Of a stretch of DNA of 32,723 bases, positions 8,911 through 17,236 are shown piece by piece. Source of the DNA: a bacterium (lineage in GTDB: Bacteria; AUK180); NCBI GenBank assembly GCA_023133295.1, contig JAGLWT010000029.1, forward strand, positions 1 to 32,723, written 5' to 3'. The translations under genes and the position numbers were made by a program. The notes beneath the pieces were generated by a model that was not told where the DNA came from, searched no databases, and saw only the letters and a list, made by a program, of their open reading frames with translations. Every line of letters starts with the position of its first letter. The first letter of the stretch is position 1.

Positions 8911-10020
8911 GATGATTCATCGGATCACTCTGATCTCGTCCTGAGACCAGATGAAGAGACATTTGCAGTATTGAAGTATGACGGAACAGAAACAGATATC
9001 GTCTTATTCAAGGCTGATACAGGAGAAGAGACCGTTATAACGGAGAATATCGACACAAGCAAATACGAAGCAATCGGCTGGAATGCAGACAATACGCTCT
9101 TCGCATACGACATCACAACCGGATACACTCCCGGGACAAGCTGCCCGTATCAGTTCTATCCCGTGACGCACAAGGTTAGAAAAAGAAATATCGAGATATT
9201 CGTATTTTCCCCGCTAACATCCAACATCCAGCATCCAACATCCGTATTCTCCCTCGGAGAATACTCAACCGTAATGAAATCGAAGCCGAGTCTTGCATCA
9301 TACAACGGTTCCGATCATATCATTTATTCAAAGTATTTTTCCACAAAAAGCGACATATACGCGATACCGATTGAAAGGACCGCTAATATCTCGGAGGAGC
9401 CGGATGTCTTTGATTATGAAACATGGTTTAGTTCTCAAGATTACCAGACAGGGGATCCCATAAGTCCGTATGGAGATATGGATACAACCGGAGGAAGTGA
9501 GATAACTGATCCTGCCTTGAGAACCCTCTATGCAAACATGAATCTAAATCCATATAAAGAATCCCTTGACAGCAGCCCGGTAATAAGGTATTTATATACA
9601 GGAAGGGAAATGAATATTGAGACTAACGATTATTATTACAGAGCAAGGATGATGGATAGCTCAATAGGGAGATTTGGAAGTAAGGATAATTTTATATTCC
9701 TAAATCGCTATAATTATGTTCAGAATGAACCTTTATATTGGATTGACCCAAGTGGAGATGTATTTGTGATTCCATTAATTATTTTCACAATAAAGGTGGG
9801 GCTTATTGCACTTACAATTGGTGGGGGAATTGATCTCGCTTGCGATGCTCCCCATCTTACAAACTTATATAATTCGGCAAAAACATCAAAAGCGATGTAT
9901 GACAGGCATCCAGATAGTGAATTTTATAGGGACCAATGGAAAAAGGATGTAGCAAAATTTGCTAAAGAGTTTGGGATTTTTGGTGCCAAAGCAGAAAGTT
10001 GGTTACTTGGCAATCTGTAG
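8911..10020 (+). CDS. Orphan RHS cassette 3: start-less propeller/core fragment with short hydrophobic tip
   Basis: Homology to the parent begins abruptly near 8911 (DDSSDHSDLVLRPDEETFAV against DDTADYTALYPKADEETFAV in the parent, nt about 5313). The frame is open only from 8905. The first possible start, TTG at 8971, lies inside the propeller and has no ribosome binding site, so this looks like a silent cassette. It covers part of the propeller, the whole core and DPSG (9745-9756). Bases 9493-9659 are identical to parent 5896-6062. Core residues then diverge (SKDNFIFLNRYNYV in place of SKDPILYLNLYRYV), so the tip arrived with its own end of the core. The 88-residue tip has one strongly hydrophobic glycine-rich segment (LIALTIGGGIDLA) and a charged helical tail. 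No family is recognised. Confidence 0.7.
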   Translation, partial: DDSSDHSDLVLRPDEETFAVLKYDGTETDIVLFKADTGEETVITENIDTSKYEAIGWNADNTLFAYDITTGYTPGTSCPYQFYPVTHKVRKRNIEIFVFSPLTSNIQHPTSVFSLGEYSTVMKSKPSLASYNGSDHIIYSKYFSTKSDIYAIPIERTANISEEPDVFDYETWFSSQDYQTGDPISPYGDMDTTGGSEITDPALRTLYANMNLNPYKESLDSSPVIRYLYTGREMNIETNDYYYRARMMDSSIGRFGSKDNFIFLNRYNYVQNEPLYWIDPSGDVFVIPLIIFTIKVGLIALTIGGGIDLACDAPHLTNLYNSAKTSKAMYDRHPDSEFYRDQWKKDVAKFAKEFGIFGAKAESWLLGNL

Positions 10021-10041
10021 TATATAGAAAGGAGTTATAGA

Positions 10042-10710
10042 ATGAAATTTACAGTGGGAATATACTATATATTTATGAATAGTATACTTTATTGCTTATT
10101 GGCATATTTAAGAATTTGTATTCCATTAGAGAGAATCATTGCTTATATGGTAATCGTTTTTTCAATACTATTTTCGATCATGCTAACTAAAACACAAAGT
10201 TTTTCATTTACAATTAGGAAAGATGTTAAAAAATATAAATCTAATTTTATACCAATCTCCTTAGTTATTTTTCTCTACTTACCGTTTGCTGCAGAGATTA
10301 CGAGTATAAAATTTGAGTTTGTAAAATTATTTATATTTCGAACTATAGATAAAACTTCATTTTACATACTCGTTTACTATTCATTTGTGTTTCTTTTTCA
10401 CCTTATCTTATTTCATAACAAGAGGAAAGAACCTTTCCAAGATATGCTTTACTATTTTGAGGGAAATTATGTATTAAGCGTTGGCGAGAAAAAGCTTTTT
10501 CACAGACAATTACGTCAAAATATATCGGTATGTTTTGTTATTATTTTAGCATTGGTAGTGTCCTCATTAATTTTTAAAAGATTATTTCTTTTAAAATTAT
10601 CTGCTTTAATATTATTTGGCTACTTATTAGGAATAGATATTTCCACTTATTTAGTTCCTTTTCTAAGATGTAAATATGGTATGCCAAAAAAGGATACTTA
10701 CGAAGAATGA
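10042..10710 (+). CDS. Candidate immunity protein of cassette 3, polytopic membrane protein
   Basis: A 222-residue, very AT-rich gene encoding about six transmembrane segments (for example SFYILVYYSFVFLFHLILFH and LALVVSSLIF) with lysine-rich loops. A good Shine-Dalgarno sequence (AAAGGAG, near 10028-10034) precedes the ATG, and the gene begins 21 nt after the cassette 3 tip. Its 3' end overlaps the open frame of cassette 4 in another phase because the next RHS fragment was joined directly to this gene. I recognise no family. Location and topology suggest immunity to a toxin acting at the inner membrane. Confidence 0.65.
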   Translation: MKFTVGIYYIFMNSILYCLLAYLRICIPLERIIAYMVIVFSILFSIMLTKTQSFSFTIRKDVKKYKSNFIPISLVIFLYLPFAAEITSIKFEFVKLFIFRTIDKTSFYILVYYSFVFLFHLILFHNKRKEPFQDMLYYFEGNYVLSVGEKKLFHRQLRQNISVCFVIILALVVSSLIFKRLFLLKLSALILFGYLLGIDISTYLVPFLRCKYGMPKKDTYEE

Positions 10711-11710
10711 GGTACTACGCCACAAAATGCGGCAACATTATTACATATACTCAAAGCATTTCAATACAAAGAGCGATATTTATGTGATTCCTGTTGAAAG
10801 GATCGCCAATATCTCAAATGAGCCTGATATTTTTGATTATGAAACTTGGTTTGCTGCACAGGATACAGGCGGCGGTACGGTAATCGGACCGATACCGATA
10901 GGCAGAGACGATGATATCGGCACGACCCCTGGCGGCGGCGTTATTATAATAGACGACCCGATCAATATCACCGATCCTGCACAGCGCACGGAATACGCAA
11001 ACTTGAACTTCAACCCATACAAGAAAAAACTTGACTCTTCTCCGATAATCCGTTACCTTTATACAGGTAGGGAAATGAATATTGAAACTAACGATTATTA
11101 TTACAGGATGAGGATGATGGATAGTTCGGTGGGGAGATTCGGTTCTAAGGATCCGATATTGTACTTGAATCTTTATCGGTATGTAGGGAACAATCCGATG
11201 AGATTGAGAGATCCTTCTGGAATGTATAGTGTTTATCCTGGTCCTCATAAACCACATTACACATACACTCGTTCGCAGATTTTTGTCTGTTGGAGTTGCA
11301 AATATGGATTCCCGAATCTATTTCTATCGTTTGCAGCTGTATCAGGCGGCCAGTCAGGTCCTGGCTGGGATGAAGCGATGGGTGGCCCTGCTTCTATCGA
11401 AACTTCGGGTGGTGGGGGTGCTGATAATCCTGATTATATGCAAGACATCAATAAGTGCGATAAGCAAGAATCGAATTGTAATAATTGTTGTGGAGGTGAA
11501 ACTGCGGGTATGGGTACTGAGGGCCATTCCTCATGTATATCAGCTTGTATATCCTCCGCTAACGAATGTAAACGAAGTGTTGATGAAAAATATGGGGTAG
11601 AGAATAGCAGGTCATCACTTAATATACCAGGATTATGGGGGGCTTCTGGAATTGGTTGGAATTGTTGGGATAATTCCAGCACAGAAACATCAATGGAGGT
11701 GGAACAGTGA
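10676..11710 (+). CDS. Orphan RHS cassette 4: truncated core with cysteine-rich tip
   Basis: The ATG at 10676 lies inside the preceding gene and is probably fortuitous. Homology to the parent starts near 10740 (IYSKHFNTKSDIYVIPVERI, parent about 5720). A linker of the parent (SQSWQVGDPISPYGDMNTTG) is replaced by an unrelated Gly/Pro-rich stretch around GGGTVIGPIPIGRDDDIG. The core RMMDSSVGRFGSKDP is intact and the shell ends at DPSG (11210-11221). The tip, about 163 residues, is Gly/Ser-rich and carries ten cysteines in clusters (CWSC, CNNCC, CISACISSANEC, GWNC), so it probably folds with disulfides outside the cytoplasm. No toxin family is recognised. Its stop overlaps the next gene by 4 nt (GTGA). 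Confidence 0.7.
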   Translation: MVCQKRILTKNEVLRHKMRQHYYIYSKHFNTKSDIYVIPVERIANISNEPDIFDYETWFAAQDTGGGTVIGPIPIGRDDDIGTTPGGGVIIIDDPINITDPAQRTEYANLNFNPYKKKLDSSPIIRYLYTGREMNIETNDYYYRMRMMDSSVGRFGSKDPILYLNLYRYVGNNPMRLRDPSGMYSVYPGPHKPHYTYTRSQIFVCWSCKYGFPNLFLSFAAVSGGQSGPGWDEAMGGPASIETSGGGGADNPDYMQDINKCDKQESNCNNCCGGETAGMGTEGHSSCISACISSANECKRSVDEKYGVENSRSSLNIPGLWGASGIGWNCWDNSSTETSMEVEQ

Positions 11711-12564
11711 AAAAGTATTCAAATAAATTAATATTTCTCCTTGTTGTTTGTACTATGATTATAAATTGTGATTCAGCTAAAAGGATTTCACCAAGAGAGA
11801 ATAAGCACGAACTTATCCTTGAATTCTATGAGATGATGAGAAATGAGCGGTTTTCGGACTCCCTCGATTTTCTTAAAAAGCATCGTGAAGACAGCTATTT
11901 ATACATTGAGGCAAAACAAGTATATAACACAGTAATGGGTGATTTCATCAACAATGACAACCTTCTGAATATTGATTTACACTATGTTGCTGTATTACAT
12001 AACTCCTTGTGTATTTTCAAAGATAAGAAAGCCAGAAGAGCCTCAGATATAATTGCAGCCAAATTAGGCGAAAGACAGAACAGTACAATGATGATGTTAG
12101 CTTTGAGAGGCATGAAAAAGATTCCCCCATTAACCAGACTTTCCAAAGAAAAACTTACAATTCTGAATAAATTCAAGAAGAAAGGCTCAGAAATGGAAGA
12201 ACAGGATTCTCTGCCTATGGGCAACTTCAATGAGAAAGAAAAATATATTTTTAAGTACATTCAAGCTCCAAATACATTTTTTAATGAGTTGGATGAATCA
12301 AACTACATGATCTTAGTCCTATCAGACATTTTTTTCTACTACACACTCACAGAGGCATCAAATACCTGTTTAAAGATGTTGAAAGATATTCCACAATATC
12401 ATCAATCCGTTCTTATCAGGATGATTAGAAACTATATCTTCGAAGATGAATTCGAAAATGCCTTGGAGCTTATAAAGGAGAACAGTGATAAATACCCCGA
12501 CAATAAAACCTTTTCATATTACAAGAAATACATTAATAAGCACAGACATAAGCGGACGGAGTAA
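11707..12564 (+). CDS. Candidate immunity protein of cassette 4, exported helical protein, possibly a lipoprotein
   Basis: A 285-residue protein with GTG start, preceded by GGAGG about 7 nt upstream and overlapping the tip stop by 4 nt, which implies translational coupling. The N-terminus is a basic, hydrophobic signal sequence (MKKYSNKLIFLLVVCTMIIN) followed by C21. The residue before the cysteine is Asn rather than Gly/Ala/Ser, so lipidation is plausible but atypical. The mature part is alpha-helical with TPR-like pairs (for example YFEEMM-type and ALELIKENSDKYPDNK segments). No family is recognised. An exported partner fits the disulfide-rich tip beside it. Confidence 0.65.
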   Translation: MKKYSNKLIFLLVVCTMIINCDSAKRISPRENKHELILEFYEMMRNERFSDSLDFLKKHREDSYLYIEAKQVYNTVMGDFINNDNLLNIDLHYVAVLHNSLCIFKDKKARRASDIIAAKLGERQNSTMMMLALRGMKKIPPLTRLSKEKLTILNKFKKKGSEMEEQDSLPMGNFNEKEKYIFKYIQAPNTFFNELDESNYMILVLSDIFFYYTLTEASNTCLKMLKDIPQYHQSVLIRMIRNYIFEDEFENALELIKENSDKYPDNKTFSYYKKYINKHRHKRTE

Positions 12565-12573
12565 TATCTTATC

Positions 12574-14184
12574 ATGCTCAGAAATGAGGACATGGTAAGC
12601 CCGAATAAATCAGTTGAGCGCTATGATCTCGATACCGGCAGCGGTTATACGCTCGTTCCGGCGGTCGACTATTCTGGGACGCCTCCCGGTATCGGGGGAT
12701 ATCCGATGACATATACCGATTCATTCATTCAGAAATATTACAGGCGAAACGGCGATTTATACAAAATAAATCCACGGCTCATTATTTGTAACGATTATCT
12801 CATTCATGAAGATATCAAGAAAAATCATTATGCTGTTTCACAAACTGATATTGGTGTAGTATTTCTCAACAACACTGTTAGCGGAATTAAGGGAATCAAA
12901 ACAGATCCCATGGGAGTTCTTATCGAAGAGTTCCCTATTGTACCATCTTCCGCTATTCTGTCCTTTGATACGATCAAGTCGAACGAGACCGGGATATATT
13001 TCACCGCCAAGCTGACCGGTGACAGTTATACAAACATATACAGGATAAATGATGATCTTACATACGACAGATTGACGGATGACACAGCGGATTACACTGA
13101 AATCGTTCCGAAGGCGGATGAAGAGACATTTGCAGTATTGAAAACAGACGGAAGCACAACGAATCTTGTCCTTTTCAAGGCTGATACAGGAGAGGAGACC
13201 GTTATTGCAGAAAACATTGATAGCCGTAAATACGAAGCGATCGGATGGAACGCTGCGGGAACCTTATTCGTATACGACATCACCACCGGATATGTGCCTG
13301 GCACAAGCTGTCCGTATCAGTTCTATCCTGTGACGCACAGGGTCGGAAGAAGAAATATCGAGATATTCGTATTTTCCCCGCTAACATCCAACATCCAGCA
13401 TCCAACATCCGTATTCTCCCTCGGAAAATACTCAACCGTAATGAAATCGAAGCCGAGTCTTGCATCATACAACGGCAGTGATCATATCATTTATTCCAAG
13501 TATTTCAGCACGAGGAGCAATATCTACGCGATCCCTGTTGAGAGGATCGCGAACATCTCAAATGAGCCGGATGTCTTTGATTATGAGGCATGGTTTAGTT
13601 CTCAAGATTACCAGACAGGGGATCCGATAAATCCATATGGAAATATGGATACAACAGGCGGAAGTGAGATAACAGACCCAGTCCAGAGGACAGAATATGT
13701 AAACATGAATCTGAACCCATACAAGAAAAAACTTGAAAATGGGCCTGTGATAAGGTACCTTTATACAGGAAGGGAAATGAATATTGAGACTAACGATTAT
13801 TATTACAGGATGAGGATGATGGATAGTTCGGTGGGACGTTTTAACTCCAAAGATCCGATCCTGTATCTCAATCTTTATCGGTATGTAGCTAATAATCCGA
13901 TGCATTATTTTGATCCATGGGGATACTTCCCTTGGAAGGAAGTAATTCTTGATTCATTATTCTGGTTAGTTTCTGGATTGTTAGCTGGAAAGGCGGTAAA
14001 CGACTGGGTAGAATCAATCCCAGATGGCTCAACTTCGACTGTTACTCTTTTTGAAAGACCCTATTTTGATGGATCAACAGGCCTCACAGAAGTTCTTTAT
14101 CTTGAAGTTAGCAAGGATGATGAGGGCAAAATAACTCATTTTGGGCTTCACTCTATGATAGTACCGAAAAGGAAGTATATATGA
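12574..14184 (+). CDS. Orphan RHS cassette 5: longest copy, full propeller, core and small membrane-anchored tip
   Basis: This 536-residue frame matches the parent from MPRREDTVSPNKSIERYD (parent nt about 4804) through the propeller and core. The ATG at 12574 aligns with a Met codon of the parent. It has no signal peptide and only a weak, distant GGACGGAG upstream, so expression in this form is doubtful. It lacks the whole YD shell. Residues around NYDYLIHEDIKKNHY and the following blade are far more divergent from the parent than the rest, so copies differ patchily. The core is RMMDSSVGRFNSKDP and the shell ends at DPWG (13911-13922). The tip (about 87 residues) starts with a hydrophobic helix (LFWLVSGLLAGKAV) and ends in beta strands. 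Its stop overlaps the next ATG (ATGA). Confidence 0.7.
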   Translation: MLRNEDMVSPNKSVERYDLDTGSGYTLVPAVDYSGTPPGIGGYPMTYTDSFIQKYYRRNGDLYKINPRLIICNDYLIHEDIKKNHYAVSQTDIGVVFLNNTVSGIKGIKTDPMGVLIEEFPIVPSSAILSFDTIKSNETGIYFTAKLTGDSYTNIYRINDDLTYDRLTDDTADYTEIVPKADEETFAVLKTDGSTTNLVLFKADTGEETVIAENIDSRKYEAIGWNAAGTLFVYDITTGYVPGTSCPYQFYPVTHRVGRRNIEIFVFSPLTSNIQHPTSVFSLGKYSTVMKSKPSLASYNGSDHIIYSKYFSTRSNIYAIPVERIANISNEPDVFDYEAWFSSQDYQTGDPINPYGNMDTTGGSEITDPVQRTEYVNMNLNPYKKKLENGPVIRYLYTGREMNIETNDYYYRMRMMDSSVGRFNSKDPILYLNLYRYVANNPMHYFDPWGYFPWKEVILDSLFWLVSGLLAGKAVNDWVESIPDGSTSTVTLFERPYFDGSTGLTEVLYLEVSKDDEGKITHFGLHSMIVPKRKYI

Positions 14185-14555
14185 TAGGTAAAAACGACTT
14201 GCTAATCTTTTGGATATCGATAATTATCTTTATTGCATCAATCACAGCATATATAATAATAGCACAAAGCAAGGCGCAGAAAAAGCGATATCACACTTTT
14301 ACTTACATCAATTCTATAAGAAAAGATTTAATAAGAAAATTGGACAACTTAGAGACTGCAATTGAAATAAATACCTTAGTTAAAGAGTATCAAGAAATGA
14401 AATTGGAAGATTCTTGGGGAAAGGAAATTTATATAAATATTTCTCAAGGAGTTATTATCATCCAAAGCTCAGGTCCGAATAAAATTATTGAAGATATTAA
14501 CACTATTTGTGATGATATTTTTCTCTTTATAGATGCTAGAAAATATCCACTGTAG
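14181..14555 (+). CDS. Candidate immunity protein of cassette 5, single-pass, C-terminus vaguely GspG-like
   Basis: A 124-residue protein with an N-terminal membrane anchor (LLIFWISIIIFIASITAYII), a helix, and a C-terminal beta-rich part. The C-terminal pattern of SWG, a strand, SSGPN and DDIF resembles the DPWG...SxGxDG...DDI arrangement of type II secretion major pseudopilins (GspG), but the prepilin peptidase site is absent. I take the likeness as suggestive only. The start overlaps the cassette 5 stop by 4 nt and AAGGAAG lies just upstream, so the pair is coupled. Position and anchor suggest an envelope immunity protein. Confidence 0.6.
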   Translation: MIGKNDLLIFWISIIIFIASITAYIIIAQSKAQKKRYHTFTYINSIRKDLIRKLDNLETAIEINTLVKEYQEMKLEDSWGKEIYINISQGVIIIQSSGPNKIIEDINTICDDIFLFIDARKYPL

Positions 14556-14638
14556 TAGCCTGAAAATCTACAGAAGGGCTCTAAAATTTACGTAGCACAT
14601 AAGAAAGAAGGATGGGAAGTTAAAAAGGAGTGTTGAGA
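14556..14638 (+). pseudogene. Possible C-terminal gene remnant
   Basis: Directly after the cassette 5 partner, one frame reads ENLQKGSKIYVAHKKEGW and then EVKKEC before a stop (TGA 14634-14636). It has no start codon. Its composition is protein-like, and it lies exactly where one cassette ends and the next begins, so it may be the tail of a deleted tip or immunity gene. It is short enough to be chance. Confidence 0.25.
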
Positions 14639-14641
14639 AAA

Positions 14642-15442
14642 ATGGCCATAAAACATTTTCCCACGAAAAGTGATGTCTACGCGATCCCTGTTGAGAGGAT
14701 TGCGAACATCTCAAATGAGCCGGATGTCTTTGATTATTCTTCGTGGTTCGCAAGCCAGAGCTGGCAGGTGGGGGATCCGATAAATCCGTATGGAGAGATA
14801 AATATTACTGGAGGGAGTGAAATAACTGATCCTGCACAACGCTCCTACTTTTCAACCTTGAACCTTGAACCTTTCAACAAAATCCTTGACAGCAGCCCAG
14901 TAATAAGGTATTTATATACAGGAAGGGAATACAATATGGAGACCGGAGATTATTATTACAGAGCAAGGATGATGGACAGTTCAATAGGGAGATTTGGTTC
15001 TAAGGATCCGATATTGTACTTGAATCTTTATCGGTATGTAGGGAACAATCCGATGAGGTTTAGGGATAGATTTGGGAGAGATCCGGATGATGGTAACGAA
15101 GATTGGGAAGATATAGATTATTATATTGAAAATTGGGGTTCTGCATCTCCAACTTATGGATTAGCAGCCGGAACACTCTCTGATGTATCTTGTCAAACTA
15201 TAGGAGAATTTACCGGGCAATCATTTGTGGAATGTTTACATAACTGTGAAACGCAAAAATTTAATTCTAGAGCTTTTGCTAAATTTATAGATGATCCGCT
15301 TATTGATGATGAAGCTCAGCAAAATATGGCAGCAATTACAGGATTTTTAATAAAATTAACATGTTTTGTAGAATGTATGACAAACCGGGAATCTTATCAG
15401 CCCGTTGAATATGTCGATAAATTACAATATAGCAAAGAATGA
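14642..15442 (+). CDS. Orphan RHS cassette 6: truncated core with five-cysteine tip
   Basis: The frame extends to a GTG at 14630, but AAGGAG at 14625-14630 is better placed for the ATG at 14642, giving MAIKHFPTKSDVYAIP. Homology to the parent starts almost at once (parent nt about 5734, KHFNTKSDIYVIP). This is the only orphan with a reasonable ribosome binding site, but it has no signal peptide. The core RMMDSSIGRFGSKDP is intact and the shell ends at DRFG (15065-15076). The tip, about 122 residues, begins acidic (DPDDGNEDWEDIDYY) and has five cysteines in two groups (SCQ...ECLHNC and TCFVEC), suggesting disulfides. The family is not recognised. It is followed by an eight-helix membrane protein. 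Confidence 0.7.
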   Translation: MAIKHFPTKSDVYAIPVERIANISNEPDVFDYSSWFASQSWQVGDPINPYGEINITGGSEITDPAQRSYFSTLNLEPFNKILDSSPVIRYLYTGREYNMETGDYYYRARMMDSSIGRFGSKDPILYLNLYRYVGNNPMRFRDRFGRDPDDGNEDWEDIDYYIENWGSASPTYGLAAGTLSDVSCQTIGEFTGQSFVECLHNCETQKFNSRAFAKFIDDPLIDDEAQQNMAAITGFLIKLTCFVECMTNRESYQPVEYVDKLQYSKE

Positions 15443-15452
15443 GAGGCGAAAT

Positions 15453-16253
15453 ATGAAAAAAACAATAACAGTTGTTGATTATTTATTCATTTCTCTTTTT
15501 TCTATTATTCTAATTTTCTCTTTATTAACATTGTTTCAGAATTTAGATCATTTAAAAAATAGCGAAGTAATCAAAGCAGTAAAAAATTTATCTTTAGGAA
15601 GATTTAAAATAATGTTGCTATCTTTGATATTAATGTTATTTACCAATAAATTTTTAGAAGAAGCGCGAATTATTCTGATTACTGCCTCAATATTTTACCT
15701 ATTAATATTAATTAAAATTTTATTCCTTTACCTTATTGGTGACACAACAAACTTTTTACTTTTATTCAATATAACAATAAATATGCTGACAACTTCTGGT
15801 ATTATTATATTTTATTCACTAAAAAATGTAAGAAAGGAATTTCATTTAAGAAAATTAAAATATAAAAAAACAATAAATCTCGAAAATGCTGTAATTTTCG
15901 CAATAGTAAGCTTATTGACAATCATAATACTCTTAATTATTTCCGATATTTTTAATGTAATTGTATTTGAAAAGCATTTTTTTATGTTAAAACATCATTT
16001 GTTCCCCTATTGGATTATTTATCTATTTATTTTCCCATTTTTAATAAAATTTAAAAATTGGTCTAACTGGGTACTAAATGGATTAGTTATTATAAGTATT
16101 TATTCACAAATATTTGATATTATCTTTAATAAAAATCATATTCTCATTTTTACAGTATTAATTGGAATAGTTTTACTGATATTTCTTAATTTAAAACCAG
16201 TTAGAGTATTATTTGAAAAATCAGAAGTTGTGAGACAGGAACAAAATGGATGA
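15453..16253 (+). CDS. Candidate immunity protein of cassette 6, polytopic membrane protein
   Basis: A frame is open from a TTG at 15405 inside the tip, but the ATG at 15453 has GAGAGG six bases upstream and begins MKKTITVVDYLFIS, so I chose it (266 residues). About eight hydrophobic segments alternate with lysine-rich loops. The gene is the most AT-rich of the window, well below the RHS core, a sign of foreign origin shared with the other tip modules. It starts 10 nt after the cassette 6 stop. No family is recognised. An immunity role at the inner membrane is inferred from position. Confidence 0.65.
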   Translation: MKKTITVVDYLFISLFSIILIFSLLTLFQNLDHLKNSEVIKAVKNLSLGRFKIMLLSLILMLFTNKFLEEARIILITASIFYLLILIKILFLYLIGDTTNFLLLFNITINMLTTSGIIIFYSLKNVRKEFHLRKLKYKKTINLENAVIFAIVSLLTIIILLIISDIFNVIVFEKHFFMLKHHLFPYWIIYLFIFPFLIKFKNWSNWVLNGLVIISIYSQIFDIIFNKNHILIFTVLIGIVLLIFLNLKPVRVLFEKSEVVRQEQNG

Positions 16254-16289
16254 AATATTTGGGATTATGTTGAAGACAACTGTCGCTAA

Positions 16290-16892
16290 TTACTCCGCAA
16301 GAAAAAACTTGATTCTTCTCCGATAATCCGCTATCTTTATACTGGCAGGGAATACAATGTGGAGACCGGAGATTATTATTACAGGATGAGAATGATGGAT
16401 AGCTCTGTAGGGAGATTTGGCTCAAAGGATCCAATATTATATTTGAATCTTTATCGGTATGTGAGTAATAACCCATGTATATTCGTTGATGCGATGGGGC
16501 TATGGACATTTCAACTAGGATTGGGAATTTTTGGTGGTGCTGTGCTTGGGTTCTCATTCGATTATGGTTTTCTTGTAAGTTATGATAAAAAAAGCAAAAC
16601 CTTCAAATTAGGATTCTATTCGACAGAGGCAGGAGGAAGTTTTATAGGAGTTGCCGCTGGTACTTTCGCAACTTTGGGTTGGTCCGGGAACGATGATATT
16701 ATGAATTTTCAGGGCTATGCGCCGGTAATAGGAGGAAGCCTAGAACTAGGTCCTGGATTAGGGTTTGAATCCACTTTAATGAATCAATCTGCATTTAATC
16801 TCAATGTAACATTACTGGGTGGTGGTGCAGAGCTTCATGCGTATGTTGCGGGCTTTACCCAGGTAACGGAACTACTTACATTTAAATTCTAA
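16290..16892 (+). CDS. Orphan RHS cassette 7: shortest core fragment with glycine-rich tip
   Basis: Homology begins near 16293 (RKKKLDSSPIIRYLYTGRE, parent about 5955), so only the end of the core is kept. The frame has no start before GTG at 16359, which lies inside the core and lacks a ribosome binding site. The shell ends at DAMG (16488-16499). The tip of about 130 residues is rich in Gly and alternates hydrophobic and small residues (LGLGIFGGAVLGFSFDYGF, EAGGSFIGVAAGTFATLGW, LGGGAELHAYVAGF), a pattern that could be amphipathic beta hairpins or a membrane-active domain. I recognise no family. The stop shares one base with the next ATG (TAATG). Confidence 0.65.
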   Translation, partial: LLRKKKLDSSPIIRYLYTGREYNVETGDYYYRMRMMDSSVGRFGSKDPILYLNLYRYVSNNPCIFVDAMGLWTFQLGLGIFGGAVLGFSFDYGFLVSYDKKSKTFKLGFYSTEAGGSFIGVAAGTFATLGWSGNDDIMNFQGYAPVIGGSLELGPGLGFESTLMNQSAFNLNVTLLGGGAELHAYVAGFTQVTELLTFKF

Positions 16893-17236
16893 TGAAAAGA
16901 TTTGTACTAACCATAATGATTTCATTAGGACTGACATTCTTTGTGTATATTATCATATGGATTTTCAATATTGTTAAAGTTGTTTCTCTTAATAAATATT
17001 TAAAGAAGGAATTACCCTCACTTTGGAGGGAATTGAACACATCCAAGATATTTGGCTATTCTCTTTTCAATTTTGCCCGATTTGAGAAATTTCTACAAAA
17101 AGAGAACATCAATGATCACAATCTACTTTATCTAAGAGGTGAATATAAAAGAGTTAGAAATATAGGGGCTTTTGTCCTTATTTGTTTTGCCGTTCAGATT
17201 CTTGTGTTTTCTATAATTTTGGCAATTATTGCATGA
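16892..17236 (+). CDS. Candidate immunity protein of cassette 7, two-helix membrane protein
   Basis: A 114-residue protein with a hydrophobic segment at each end (FVYIIIWIFNIV and FAVQILVFSIILAIIA) around a charged helical loop of about 60 residues. There is no clear Shine-Dalgarno sequence. The start overlaps the tip stop by 1 nt, so termination-reinitiation is the likely mode of translation. No family is recognised. Position and membrane topology follow the same pattern as the other tip partners. Confidence 0.6.
   Translation: MKRFVLTIMISLGLTFFVYIIIWIFNIVKVVSLNKYLKKELPSLWRELNTSKIFGYSLFNFARFEKFLQKENINDHNLLYLRGEYKRVRNIGAFVLICFAVQILVFSIILAIIA

Noticed and set aside
11229..11600. Second frame within cassette 4 tip
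   Set aside because: It overlaps the cysteine-rich tip in another phase and lacks a ribosome binding site.
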